Assembly: GCA_036873755.1 (NCBI GenBank) | Contig: JAVTVY010008156.1 | Coordinates: 1 to 64,000, forward strand | Origin: Hanleya hanleyi | Taxonomy: Eukaryota > Mollusca > Polyplacophora > Lepidopleurida > Hanleyidae | Reading direction: 5' to 3' | DNA length: 64,000 bases | Shown here: positions 1-11,794 of the stretch, piece after piece | Numbering within the stretch: the first letter of the stretch is position 1 | Layout: the number at the start of each line of letters is the position of its first letter | Made by a program: the position numbers and the translations under genes | The notes under the pieces: generated by a model | Seen by the model: only the letters and a program-made list of their open reading frames with translations | Database searches by the model: none | Told to the model about the DNA's origin: nothing

Positions 1-127
1 TCAGCTTCGAATGTTCTCGTCCCTGGGTTATATAAACCAGTTCAGCAGTTGGGAGGGCTGTTTATCTATGTCTATATATTACCCAGCGTACAAGTAGCGT
101 ACAAACCAACGATACAGACAGATCGGT

Positions 128-660
128 TTAACCCTAGGACTATCTGGCCTGTGCTTTTTGAGACCTGTCTAGGCCTGGGTGGGGGGCCTAAATATTTTTT
201 TTACCCCTTGAGCAAGGGGGCTGAAACTTACCATGCTATACTCTTAGTTCAAGCCCTACCAGAAAATGTAAACATGCAAGATGGCCGCCTTGACACAGGG
301 ATACAGTGACATCGTCTTCAAATCAGGCATTTTTTGGTCGATTTTTCGGTGAGAATTTTTTTATTTACGTATTTTCTTTGCAAAATTAGTAAATAATAGT
401 CTGATGTGAAATAAAATAGATTTTGCCTAATTTTTCTCACATAAAAGCAGGAATGTTGAAGGAAAATGACGAAAACATCATTTTTCTGATAACCCACATG
501 ACCACCATCTTGAATTCACCCATGATTTTCTGCTCGGGAGGTTATGTAAATAGGCGCAAAATGACCCAAATATGATAATCTAAAAAGTCGCAGAGGGCCA
601 GCTTTCATTTTTTGTCGTTCCCCAGATGGAGAAGAAAGTTTGGTGGGTAGGGGGCCTGGT
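128..660. mobile_element. Degenerate copy of TTAA-flanked MITE
   Basis: The left end reads TTAACCCTAGGACTATCTGG. The interior matches three better copies in this window (3485-4072, 39593-40075, 41902-42501): a 'ctgaaacttaccat' phrase, a 'caagatggccgcc' phrase, and a 'cccatgat...tctgctcgggaggttat' phrase in the same order. The right end near 640-660 is worn and has lost the TTAA. There is no transposase, so it is non-autonomous. The assignment to the piggyBac superfamily rests on the TTAA site and CCCTA terminus of the better copies. Confidence 0.6.
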
Positions 661-676
661 AGATTTATGCTATTAC

Positions 677-902
677 CTGATCGTATCAGATAAGATTGCC
701 CAAATGGTCCTATCTTAACGCTGAGGAAGCTCTCAGCCTTCATCTCAAAACCGCCAAAAACTTCCAAAACCGTTCCAAGAAGCGATGGCTTCTCCCCAGG
801 CCTCTGCTCGTAGACATTCTCGTCGATATCGATCATGGTGATTGTAGAAGCGTTGTTGTTCACATCTCTAGCAGCACTTTTCAGAGCTAAACCATCACAT
901 AC
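677..902 (-). CDS. Candidate internal exon of an unidentified minus-strand gene
   Basis: On the minus strand a pyrimidine-rich tract ending in AG precedes position 902, and a CAG|GTAAT donor follows position 677. The 226 nt between them are open in one frame and read as an ordinary protein, with stretches such as TMIDIDENVYEQRPGEK and LLGTVLEVFGGFEMKAESF. I do not recognise the family. It borders the worn MITE at 128-660, and no partner exon was found in the remaining 676 bp on the downstream side. It could be a chance ORF; the paired splice signals and the protein-like composition are the only support. Confidence 0.35.
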
Positions 903-1102
903 CTGGACAGGAAAAATAAATAGACATCCGCTAGGTATACCGTCGCAAAAATGAAGTCAGACGTCAATAATCCGTTTTCTACGGAACTGTGGAGGAGACA
1001 TAGTTAATACCTTTTTTTTCACCCCTCAGCCCATAAGGCTGTGGGGTCTTGTCGCTGCCATGTACGTACGTCCGTCCGTCCTAGCGTCCGTTCGTTCGTC
1101 CG

Positions 1103-1485
1103 TCAACATGTTCTTGTCCGCTGAATATCTGCAGATTTATGAAGTCGGGAATGACCAAACTTTGGTGAGAGCTTCCTGAATGTTGACTGATGAAATGATT
1201 CGATTTTCAGATGGCTATGATGATTTCATGATTTTTAATTTTTTTTTTATTATTTATTGATGGCTCAGCTTTTGCACTGTTATCTATGCCATCAACATGT
1301 TCTTGTCCGCTGAATATCTGCAGATTTATGAAGTCGGGCCTGACAAAACTTTGTTGAGAGCTTCCTGAATGTCGACTGATGAAATGATTAGATTTTCAGA
1401 TGGCTATGATGATTTCATGATGTTTAATTTTTTTATTATTATTATTTATTGATGGCTTAGCTTTTGCACTGTTATCTATGCCCAT
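1103..1485. repeat. Tandem duplication, two 189-bp units
   Basis: The phrase tcaacatgttcttgtccgct begins at 1103 and again at 1292. The two units agree almost throughout, ending in 'ttgcactgttatctatgcc'. They differ by scattered substitutions and a small length change in the T-rich part. The pair is non-coding and probably internal to the surrounding inverted-repeat element. Confidence 0.85.
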
Positions 1486-2529
1486 CGGGAACCCTTGGTT
1501 GCATGTTTCATTGTGAACTTTAAAGGTTCCCTGATACAAGAAAGCCTGGTCCATTCAAGATTCTCATTCAATGAAGGACAACATTTTTCTTTAATTTTGC
1601 TATTAAATCATTCTATTCTACATCATATGATTTATCCTAAAACTTTTGCATGAACCATATTTGTGTCCACACATTTAACTGGTACAACATTTTTATCAAT
1701 TTTTGTCACCAAACATGTTACTGTACCTTGGAAATTATTTAAAACGAGTGATTAGGAGAGCCCATTTTTAGCCTGACTGGGCAATTTTGAACCAGTTTGT
1801 ATACCTGAAGTTTATGCCCCCCACCCCCCCCAAAAAATGATAAGGGTGGGCCTGTGTCAATCAGTGTGTTTACTTGTAATCACACTTGTGCAATGCATAA
1901 ATTGCCACTGATAAAGCTACACTTCCTTGCATGCTGTAATCCCAGCACACCACTCACGTGAAACCGAAGTCTGTTATATACGGTATCCAGGGATTTTTTG
2001 CAGGTTCCGATCCCAAACTCCCAGTTCTTTTTCGTAATTCATTATTGAGGGTCCAATTTTTTTAAATGAATTTCGGCGCAAAGAGCCTGTGATCAATCAC
2101 AAAACAGAGGTTTATGAACATGAAATTCAATACCCAGCTATGCAATCGGATCGATATTGAGGCTCCCAGAAGCTTTTTCTAGGAGTATTTCCTTCAGAAA
2201 TCCTTTCAAATTGAACAACACTACTTTCGTTTTTTGTTTCATTTGAGTTTTGCGCGCCCATATGTTTTTCGAAACTAAATTGGCTCTAGATGCAGCCCTG
2301 ATCCTACTTGACTAAAAAAAAAACAGACAGAGGGGTCCGCGCACCTTTTAGGTGCTTGCCTGCAATTCATGTTTAATTTCTCAACAGATAACACCTCTTG
2401 AGATAACTGACCAATGCCGAATTTCCCCTAGATATTATCTTGGGGGATATTATCTCGAGAGAAATTTCAAATACCTTAACTATGTCTCCTACACGGTTTC
2501 GTAGTTTTCCAATGAGAGATATTCAGTAT

Positions 2530-2715
2530 CCGGCCGTCGTCCACAAAATAATTTCCCTGTCAATAATCGAACGTCCATTTTCGCAAGACGGTTATCATCA
2601 ATTCTGAACAGATGAACAAAGAAATGATAAAAGCCGGCTTCTTGCATGAATTGAAGGTGTCAATAATTCTAAATGATAACAGCAAGACATCATGGTGTTC
2701 ATATTATCAAGCCGT
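2530..2715 (-). mobile_element. Diverged copy of Penelope terminal repeat
   Basis: In order, it contains ccggccgtcgtcca, a 'ggcttcttgca' phrase, and agcaagacatcatggtgttc. These match ccagccgtcgtcca, ggcttgtttcctgcaag and ggcaagacatcatgatgttc in the terminal repeats of the element at 58591-62402, in the same orientation. Identity is much lower than between the two full repeats, so this is an old solo fragment. Confidence 0.45.
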
Positions 2716-3484
2716 GCCAAAGACTAACACGAAAGTTCATATACTAGTAAACATACAATAAAGATAAAATAGGCCTAATAATATTAAACTTAAAACCGAA
2801 CAGTCGTTTCACTGTCGTTTTATGGGGAGAACCGAACATAATCAATAAACATATATTATTGGATAGCTTATTTCTCTTGGATTACAGATTATTATTGTGA
2901 GATCGATAGTTATAAAGTTATCTAATTTAAATGCTTGTCTTTCCATAAACTGAGCCTCCATCTTCAAAAGATTATTTTTCGAGAAGTTCGAAGTTTTCGA
3001 TTAAATTCTTAACTTTGTCGATTAGAACTGCCGTTCAACATCATTGACTCATTTTTCTCAAATATTTGCCCCAAATCTTTTTCTGTGGAATTTTATGTGT
3101 TTTCAACTGAAGCAAACAAATGAATAAAATGTGATGAACACTTTGAACATTACTATCTCAGCAGCCTTAACAACATTTGGAAAACTAAGGCACCGCTCTT
3201 TTCCTTACCTAGTTCAGAATAGCTATGCCAAATCTCAAACTTCCATGAAGAATAATTTTACAGAAATAAACGGTTATACATATACAACTGGAGAAATCAA
3301 GTAAGTTAATTAAAGAGATGAACAAAATAGGAGCTATTAACTGATAGTAAAGACCCCCGTAGGGGCTGTGTGAGACAAGTGTGAATTGCAAGCTTGGAGG
3401 GATATCTACTCAATCAGGCGAAAATTTTGCGAATTATAATAAAATTCTGAAGGTTAAAATTGGACTTAATCAAACCTTCATTCA

Positions 3485-4072
3485 TTAACCCTATCTGGCC
3501 TGGGCGATTTGGGGTGTATCGCAGCCTGGGGGGGGGGGCGGAAAGTGCCCCCCCTATATATTTTCTCTACCACTAAGGCTAGAGCGCTGAAACTTACCAC
3601 ACAGTATCTTGGGTTCAAGCTCTACCGGAAAATGTAAAAAAATCCAAGATGGCCACCATGATGACGTCACAGTGACGTAATCTTCGCGGAAGCCATTTTT
3701 CGGCCTTTTTGGGGTCGATTTTTCGAAATTTTCATTTTTCAGATTTTTCACTCGAAAGAATTTTAATAAAATAGAGAATAATTAGTTTTACATAAATAAA
3801 ATACTTTTAAGGCCTTTTAGGCAAGGCAAATGTGAAGAAATGGAGCGAAAAGATTGAAAAACACGACTTTCGCGGATACCACATGGCCGCCAATTTGAAT
3901 TTACCCATGATCCTCTGCTCGGGGGTTATTGAAAATAGGCTCAAAATGACCCCAATAAGATAAGCTTAAAAGTCACCAAGTTTCAGCCTCCTCGGTTTTG
4001 TCGTTTCGGAGCAGCAGAGAAAAGTTCACTAGGAGGGGCACTTTCCGCCCCCCCCAGGCCAGGTAGGGTTAA
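3485..4072. mobile_element. piggyBac-like MITE, 580 bp between TTAA sites
   Basis: The element runs from TTAA|CCCTATCTGGCCTGG to CCAGGCCAGGTAGGG|TTAA. This gives near-perfect terminal inverted repeats of about 15 bp flanked by TTAA. G-run and C-run tracts lie just inside each end. There is no coding capacity. TTAA target sites with termini starting CCC are the hallmark of the piggyBac superfamily; a Kolobok-type element also uses TTAA and cannot be excluded. The copy at 41902-42501 is nearly the same element in reverse orientation. Confidence 0.8.
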
Positions 4073-6261
4073 AACACCCTCACATGGAGAAAGAATCGAT
4101 ATAGTGATAAAGACATGTGCAATAAATGTTTTGTGCAAATTTCGACCCCAGGTGTGTAACTTGCCCTTAATTAGAAGATAAGAGGTCAGCAATACAAAAT
4201 ACTGCTTCGATCATGCGATCTTCGTCATAATGGGAAGATTTGGTGCTAACAGTATCATGCATGCGAGAAAAGATTACTTTCCTCAAATTGAGAGATGTTA
4301 ATTTCAATTTTGTCTTTGGGACAGTGATCAGTGCGACATGATTTGGAGCATTTCAGATGCTGGGTCGATACATAGACTAGTTAAATGGTAGTAACCGACA
4401 CACCAGGCAAAGGTGCTAATATCTTTTAAATATGGAAAAATAATATTTTGCTTCAGTAATCTAATCTTGCTAAACAACCATGCACAATCTTATTCAGATG
4501 TGCCTAAATTCGTCGTCATGCCAACTATCTCAATGTGACTCAAATAATATGGGAATAGATGGCGAAAATGTATAAAATTATGCCTTTTGCATTAGGAGAT
4601 CGGAAATCGTGACCTTTATTTTTTTATATTGTGTTTAGATGAAATAAGGTGACTTATCATCTGAAAATTTGAATATCTATCATTATTTGGCCTATCATTT
4701 CCGTGTTAATCCGAGACGAGAGGTCCCCAAGTTGATGGACATCTAGAGCACACTGCGAAATAATGATGTTTATTATTACACTTATTTTCATTTATATGAT
4801 GGGCATAACAGTGCTAATCACATCTATCAGTTTCGCTTCAGCTCGTTCCGGGACTAATCCCTCGGAACATTACCAATTGCGTTGTATAACATATTCAACA
4901 GCTTGACACCGAGCATTTCAAGAAATGCGAACTCTTGTAGAAAAAGGACATAATTTTTACGCACAGCGTGTTGATATTTTGACCAAATCACCTGTAACCA
5001 AGGCAGTATATTGACATGCCAATTATAACTCCGTCGAATAACGCATTCTGGCCCATTGTTGCGGTGAAATGAGATCCGTGCAGGTTTCGATAGACGATGT
5101 CAATATTTACGTGCCTGGCCATGGTCACGAAAGGTTTTCTCTGTGTTCCGGGTCGACAGCGCTTATCAAAGGTCATATTTTCGAAGCTTGCTCTTTCCGA
5201 ATGTCCAAGAACTAGGGCACGTTTAATCCTATCTCGGAAGCCAAAAGGTTTGCGCGTGTTTTCTAGATCAATTTTTTTTTTGCTGAATCCGAAAATGTGT
5301 TTCTTGGTGGTCACAGCGGTTGCGTTTTGGATGAAACATGCGAACATGCGTATTTTGTTGGTCAAAGGTACACTGACACAGCTCAAAAATTATATGGCAG
5401 TTATAAACGAGAGATCCTGAAGGATCTTGGCGTCCACCATTGTCCGATAATTGTAAGCTAATGACAAGAGGATCTTTTTGTCCATTGTTACTAAGACGAT
5501 TGAGTTGTAAGTTTGTTTACAGAATTTTGAATCTGAGCGAAAAAGATCGAAAAAGGGACACTGGAAAACACCAAGATATAATCTTTCTAAGTTTCAGAAG
5601 TTTCAAGATTTCTAGAAACTGAACTTATGTCGGTTGTTATAGTACAAGAGAAATGAGCAAAGTTAGCCTGAAAGTGAATATGCATGTACGGAGGATCCTT
5701 CGTCTTCGTTTTGTAGTATTTTTATTTTATTTATTTTTTTGCACGTGTCATCATTTGGTACTGGAAGCGAAGAAAAATCTCTTTGACACTTTAGCATACT
5801 TAAGATTTTATAATTTGGAACGAATGCTAATTCTGTTCTGTTTACTGGACTAGTTTGAGATATCTCTTTTAAGATACCATGCTCGAAAATAGTAAGATGG
5901 TACAATACTTAACACTGAAGGCATCCGGTCCGCGCAGTAATGTTGAAACTTCGAATTTGAAAGTGTCTGAATCTTGATTATTTCCCATGGATCGAAACAT
6001 GCAGTAGTTTACAGTTGTCGAGTTGTGACATTGTGTCACAAGAGTGACGTCCCTCATGTAGCTGACCCGCCGGCAGACGAAAGGGTGGGGCAGTTCACTT
6101 GCAACTGCATGGACTAAATACATTTTAATTCCGAATTATTTGAACTCCTTGATATGGAAGGTGAAGATACGGATATTCTCTATAGTCAATATATAGAATA
6201 TGCCCCACCATTTGATCCACCGACTCTTGTGATGCAAGATCACAACTCGGGAATACCGTAT
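4073..6261. other. Non-coding stretch, no supported gene
   Basis: A 132-codon minus-strand frame (4988-5386) and a plus-strand frame (5097-5420) overlap each other. Neither resembles a known protein or has convincing splice signals. I see no repeat family here. Confidence 0.4.
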
Positions 6262-8105
6262 TAATTGGATTTTCGAATCGGACCGATAAAGCTATCTTGC
6301 ACAACTAGGCCCCATCTGGGACCTGTGTACCAAATTTCAGAAAGATCCATGAAATATTTTCTGAGAATTCAAGATAACAGTGTTTCAAGGGGAAATTCAA
6401 GATGGCCACCTGGCAACTATATTGGATTTTCGAATCTGACCAAAAAAGGTATCTTGCACAACTGGGCCACAAGGGGAATCTGTGTACCAAATTTGAGGAA
6501 GATCCATGCAGTACTTCTTGAGAAATCACGATAACAAAGTTTCATTGGGAAATCCAAGTTGGGCGCCTGGTGGCCATATTGGATTTTCGAATCGGACCAG
6601 AAAATGTATCTTGCACAACTAGGCGACAAGGGGAACCTGTGTACCAAATTTGATAAAGATCTATGCAGTAGTTCCTGAGAAATCGCAATAACAAAGTTTC
6701 ATGGGGAAATCCAAGATGGCCGACTGATGGACATATTGGATTTAGGAATCGGACCAGAAAGGTATGTTGCACAACTGGACCACAAGGGCAACCTGTCTAC
6801 CAAATTTAAGGAAGATCCAGGCAGTACTTCCTGAGAAATCACGATAACAAAGTTTCATGGGGAAATCTAAGATGGCCGCCTGGTGGTCATATTGGATTCT
6901 CAATTTGAACCGAAAAAGGTATCTTGCACAACTAGATCATAAGGTGAACCTGTGTACCAAATTTGAGAAAGATCCATGCAGTACTTCCTGAGAAATGACG
7001 ATAACAAAGTTTCTTGAGGAAATCCAAGATGGCTGCTTGGTGGCCAAATTGGATTTTCGAATCGGACCAGAAAAGGAATCTTGCACAACTAGACCCCAAG
7101 GCGAACCTGTGTATCAAATTTGAGAAAGATCCATGCAGTAGTTCTTGAGAAATCGCGATAACAAGGTTTCATGGGGAAATCCAAGATGGCCGCGCCTTCT
7201 GGCCATATTGGATTTTTGATTGGAACCGAAAAAGGTATCTTGCAAAACTAGACCCTAAGGAGAATCTGTGTACCAAATTTGAGAAAGATCCATGCAGTAC
7301 TGAGAAATGGCGATAACTAAGTTTCATGTGGAAATCCAAGATGGCTGGCTGGTGGCCATATTGGATTTTCGAATCGGACGAGAAAGGGTATCTTGCTCAA
7401 CTAGACCGCATGTGGTACCTGTGTAACAAATTTGAGAAAGATCCATGCAGTAGTTCCTGAGAAATCGCGGTAACAATGTTTCATGGGGAAATCCAAGATG
7501 GCTGCCTGGTGGCCATATTAGATTTTCGAATCGGACCAGAAAAGGTTTCTTGCACAACTAGAACCCAAGGGGAACCTGTGTACCAAATTTGAAAAAGATC
7601 CATGCAGTAGTTCCTGAGAAATCGCGGTAACACGTTTTCATGGGGAAATCCAAGATGGCTGCCTGGTGGCCATATTGGATTTTCGAATCGGACCAGAAAA
7701 GCTTTCTTGCACAACTAGACCCCGAGGGGAACCTGTGTACCAAATTTGAAAAAGATCCATGCAGTAGTTCCTGAGAAATCGCGGTAACAAGCTTTTATGG
7801 GGAAATCCAAGATGGCTGCCTGGTGGCCATATTGGATTTTCGAATCGGATCGGAAAAGGTTTCTTGCACAACTAGACCCCAAGGGGAACCTGTGTACCAA
7901 ATTTGAAAAAGATCCATGCAGTAGTTCCTGAGAAATCGCGGTAACAACGTTTCATGGGGAAATCCAAGATGGCTGCCTGCTGGCCATATTGGATTTTCGA
8001 ATCGGACCAGAAAAGGTTTCTTGCACAACTAGACCCCAAGGGGAACCTGTGTACCAAATGTGAAAAAGACCCATGCAGTAGTTCCTAAGAAATCGCGGTA
8101 ACAAG
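6262..8105. repeat. Satellite array, ~157-bp unit, about 12 copies
   Basis: The phrase tttcatggggaaatcc recurs at about 6540, 6697, 6855, 7011, 7166, 7323, 7479, 7637, 7793 and 7951, giving a period of about 157 bp. Each unit holds, in order, 'aagatggc(c/t)gcc', 'ttggattttcgaatcggacc', 'cttgcacaacta', 'gtgtaccaaatttgagaaag' and 'tcctgagaaatcgc'. Copies at the right (7480-8100) are more alike than those at the left. Because 157 is one more than a multiple of three, the minus strand shows short frames of 61-77 codons shifting from copy to copy. These are not genes. Confidence 0.93.
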
Positions 8106-8185
8106 AATTGTTTACGGACGGACTGACTGACTGACGGACGACGGACTGACGGACGGACGACGGACCACGGACGAAAAGTGATTTG
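8106..8185. repeat. CGGACGGACTGA simple-sequence tract
   Basis: A low-complexity run of ACGGACGGACTGACTGAC-type words directly ends the 157-bp satellite array and precedes the inverted-repeat element starting near 8199. A similar CGTCCGTC tract lies at 1065-1102. Confidence 0.75.
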
Positions 8186-8198
8186 AACAGCCCACCAT

Positions 8199-9159
8199 CT
8201 GATGATGCAGGCACGGCGGAACAGGGGGGGCCGGGGGGGGCCATGGCCCCCCCAATATTTTCAGCAAAAAAAAGGCAGAAACTGATAAAATAGAAAACGA
8301 TAAAGCGAAAAACCTATATCTGTATTGAATGCAAATTTTACTTTTCAATAAGCATGAGGGGCATCCTTGCTCATTTCATCATCTCAATTAAGTCATGGTT
8401 TGTCTGTCAAATCCATGCTTTTACACTACAAACATGTCCATGAACGAATTATTGCCAGTCAATATCTCCATCTGGTTGCTTTGGAGTCAGATGTTTTTTT
8501 GTTTTTGTTTTAATTTGTCCATAGCAATAATAAATATATACAGTACAAACATTGATCTCGATTAATTAGTTGGTACACTGTTTATGTTTTATGAGTCAGA
8601 TGTTTATAGTCTACCCGAGATTTTTTTTTTAAGATACGCCCTCATGTTGTTTCCTCTTGGACTTCAAAGAGTTTGTCCTTCAGCTTCTTCTCTACTTAGG
8701 GAGCTTCTTGAAATAAGAACATGAGTTCCTTGATTGGAATGGCATATGCCGGTTAGGCAAATCGAATACACCATGTCCAGTGTGGTGTTCTGATCTGGAT
8801 GGATTAGAGTTCCAGTTGGAATGGCTTATGCCATCCCCTCTTGTTATGGCATAGCCATCCTTTGTCTGCCCAGTTCCAAAATGTATGCCATGGAGTTCCT
8901 AGGAGTTCCAATTCTGTGCAGCAAGATTTTAACATTGTAAGAGATGCTTTTTATCGAGCGAATACTTTGGAAGATCTTTTTAGTCGGGTGACGGAGGATT
9001 GCATCTTGGGTTATTTGAGCGAAATCGGGCTGTTACATAAGTTTTGATGTGTGTCTGTTTTAATGCTTTAGATCACTAAGTTAGGGACTTGAGTATGTAG
9101 AATTTTGTTTGATCGTCGCTATATAGCTGAAATATTGCTGAACGAGACATTAAACTTAT

Positions 9160-9194
<35 letters not shown>

Positions 9195-9812
9195 CTGTTT
9201 GGAATGCCTTATGTCAGTGCCTAGCATGCCCCAATTTCAAGAAGCTTCCTTAAACTGAGCTTTAATCTAATTAAACGGAGATTCCACGAAGGTAGCGTAT
9301 TGCCCAAAAACACCCTCCGTCCATTGGTTGATATTTTAAACGGGCAGTTACAGTAATACATGTACAGCCCTAATCTGCCTACAAGACCTGGTATGGAGAT
9401 CCGGTATACACAACTGTATCATGGAGGATGGCTCATTCACACTCATAAGTTGACCTGTGTTCGGCTCCACAACAAGCATGACAAGTAGAAAACATCTGTG
9501 TTGTTTAGATATCTTTTGATTGAAATGATATATATTTAACATTTAATTTATTTCTACTTCCGAACATTCTAATTTTCTTGACGGGGAATATAAAAAAAAT
9601 TAGAAACAACAAAACAGGCAAAAAATACAGAGATTACAATTTGTGTGAAGATTTCTTGTTTTATTCCTCGGAAATACGCTAGAACGCGTCTCCGGCCATC
9701 TAAGACCCCTGGAGCTTCCGGAGCCTGGGCGGCCCCTGGACCCTCACCTATTTGTGCTGTGATAGTGGCCCCCCCAATCACCAATTGCTTCCGCCGTGCC
9801 TGTGATGGTGGG
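8199..9812. mobile_element. Possible 1.6-kb element with ~35-bp terminal inverted repeats
   Basis: The left end contains cccaccatctgatgatgcag and then gcacggcggaacaggggggg. The right end contains the inverted counterpart, ccgccgtgcctgtgatggtg, preceded by a run of C. The ends face each other across 1.6 kb. The interior holds GGAATGGCATATGCC-type words at 8740-8900, a LINE 3' end (8920-9195), and a GC-rich tract near 9690-9780 also seen in the small element at 52419-52611. No transposase or clear target duplication was found. Confidence 0.5.
8920..9195 (+). pseudogene. 3' end of a non-LTR retrotransposon (LINE) with CT-repeat tail
   Basis: The last 40 or so codons of an open frame end at 9047 with a stretch including CILGYLSEIGLLHKF, which resembles the C-terminal end of LINE reverse-transcriptase ORFs. 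After about 65 bp of 3' UTR comes tatagctgaaatattgctga, then cgagacattaaac, then a (CT)n tail to 9195. The same terminal motif ends the two SINEs at 11795-12006 and 19211-19585, which suggests this LINE type supplies their retrotransposition. Strongly 5'-truncated. Confidence 0.6.
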
Positions 9813-10182
9813 CTAAAAATATAGTTTTCTCACCTGGCTGGTTAAGCTCACCTCATCTCGACATTTACCAGACTACTAGTATTTAATTAGAAAATGAATA
9901 TTCCCTGGCTGCATTGCCACGACTTTTTTCGTAGCCACCTTCGTAGGAAACTACGACTCACAGTTCACTGCTCTCATAATAGGTTGCCAATTAAATGGAA
10001 ATTTCTCGAATACATTCATCGATATAATCATCTGCCTGGTTCCTTTATTCTTCTTACCAGTAGGTTATTTTCCTAATGTAGCCTTCAAAAATCTAAGTTT
10101 TCAGGTTTCGGATCGTATAAAAAACAGCAAAAAAACTACTTTTAAAATGTGGTTGTACTTGATAAGAACGTGCTATACTTAC
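9813..10182. other. Non-coding stretch downstream of PAN-like exon
   Basis: No coding feature is supported. If the minus-strand exon at 10183-10488 is real, this is the start of its first intron. No matching downstream exon was recognised. Confidence 0.35.
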
Positions 10183-10488
10183 CCTTTCAAAATGCCGCCC
10201 GGTTGTCAAATTGACCATTGGTGGTTCAGATATTCTATATCGTCTGTTGTTGAACAGCTCACATGTCCACCCTCCCAAATTCTTGTTCTCTTTCACATTG
10301 AAAGATTTACACCCAGGCTGTAGACTCTTCACACACTTCATCGCACAGTCGACGGTGGTCGGAACGTTGACCACCAAAACTGGAGAACTGTGGTGCGAAA
10401 CTTGGCCGGGCTTGGACATAGCGTTGAATAAACTGGAGGAGACGAAAGCACACAGATTCAAAAACATTAAAACTGATATTGCCGACAT
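10183..10488 (-). CDS. First coding exon of a secreted PAN/Apple-like protein
   Basis: Starting at the ATG at 10488, the frame encodes a hydrophobic leader (MSAISVLMFLNLCAFVSS) typical of a signal peptide. A cysteine-bearing region follows, with DCAMKCVKSLQPGCKSFN and later WTCELFNN. The spacing C-x3-C-x8-C-x2-F and a later C-x-L fits PAN/Apple domains, which bind proteins or sugars in extracellular molluscan proteins. The exon ends AGG|GTAAGT at 10183, a strong donor, giving 102 codons. No downstream exon was identified. An upstream in-frame ATG at 10545 would put 19 residues before the leader, so the later start is preferred. The domain call is by motif only. Confidence 0.5.
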
Positions 10489-11110
10489 ACTTCTGTCCAA
10501 TTCCACCGTGAACACGAAAATGAAGCAGATATCAATATGCGACACATTCGCACCGTTGTGACTTGCAAGAAAGTACTAATCATGTACATATGATAGGGGT
10601 GTTCCAATGTTGTTTTGTTATTAGATTTCTCCTTTGATGCCATTGACAACATGAGAGAAAAAAGATCATCAGACTGCAGTAGACAAAAGATTTCTCATTT
10701 ATATTTTACCATCTCTCTTTAGGAAACACAACTGAGTGCAAAGTTTATCATGTATTATTCAGTTAAACAATTCTGGTCAGATTCGACGGTAGCAATATCA
10801 GCTAACGGTAGATACTTTAAGTAGGAAGCTATTGTCTGAGTCTTTGTGCCGCTGAAAAGGCTCTGGACACATTTTTGTCCCCAGTCTATGCTATTGTAGG
10901 CATTGTCTCTTGAGTACTTACATGAAGTTTGAACCCAGCCAACCGACAAAACAGATGTTCAACAGTCTTCATCAGCAATAGATAATTCGGTGGTCCAGGC
11001 CACAATTGTGCACTTTTTATTCCACTCTCTCGATATCGGCTTCTATTGATATAGGGTATTTCAGACTTGTAAACCGAGTAGATATACTTCAATGCGAACA
11101 AATGAAGCAC

Positions 11111-11528
11111 ATACCGCTGCAATCTGATTAAAACTCAGACTTAATTACCGCTCCTCTGTCGGTCATGTCGCTAATTAAGATCTGGGACAGTCTGTATCTG
11201 AATCTGTCGCGCATGTCAGACTGGCGATCAATCACAGTCCAACTTCAGCGGGCGAATAGGTGCCTATCCGAGCAAATAATAATCTTCGGTGATTGCTCAT
11301 GGAGAGCAAGAACTTCGTCAGTTGCCTGGGTTGGATTTTTCTGCGCCCCGTTCACTACAGAAATAATCGGATAGGCACCTATTCGCCCGTTGAAGTTGGA
11401 CTGTGATTGGTCGCCAGCCTGACATGCGCGACAGATTTCAGATACAGACTGTCCCAGATCTTAATTAGCGACTTGACTGATAGAGAAGCGGTTATTATGT
11501 CTGAGTTTTAATCAGATTGATACCGCTG
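11111..11528. mobile_element. Mutator-like MITE with 9-bp target duplication
   Basis: A 400-bp element (11120-11519) begins CAATCTGATTAAAACTCAGA and ends with its reverse complement. The inverted arms extend about 150 bp each and include 'taattaagatctgggacagt' and 'ggcgaataggtgcctatccg' and their inverted copies. It is flanked on both sides by ATACCGCTG (11111-11119 and 11520-11528), a perfect 9-bp duplication. Long inverted repeats and 9-bp duplications are diagnostic of MULE (Mutator) elements. The 90-bp centre has no coding capacity. Confidence 0.88.
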
Positions 11529-11794
11529 AGAAATGCGAAGGCATTGGGTTAAGTGGCGGGGCGAATATCACGTGATGAAATGCAGTCGATGAAAAAACTT
11601 TTACTGATTTAAAAACTGTCATATCAGTTCAGGGTATTGCCTATTAACAGTGTGCTACAAAGTTGTCATTTTTTCTCTACTTCATTTATTTTTAGGGAAA
11701 ATTCATGCTGTCCGCCAGAACGGCTGCCAGGAAAATGAACGTCAAGAAGTCCTTGCATATAAGCGTTCCTAGTCAAGATTCTAATTGCTTAAAG

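Larger units (their letters stand above)
903..3484. other. Non-coding stretch with a possible inverted-repeat element
   Basis: No gene is supported here. A segment near 970-1012 (gtggaggagacatagttaat) recurs inverted near 2474-2520, which could mark the ends of an element of about 1.55 kb. A CGTCCGTC-rich simple stretch lies at 1065-1102, and a tandem duplication follows it (separate entry). A diverged copy of the Penelope terminal repeat lies at about 2530-2715. Confidence 0.4.

Noticed and set aside
4988..5420. 132-codon minus and 107-codon plus frames overlapping each other
   Set aside because: There is no recognisable domain. They are antisense shadows of each other and no splice signals fit a gene model.
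6305..8057. Series of 61-77 codon minus-strand frames of similar sequence
   Set aside because: They track the 157-bp satellite unit and shift frame by copy. They are not a protein family.
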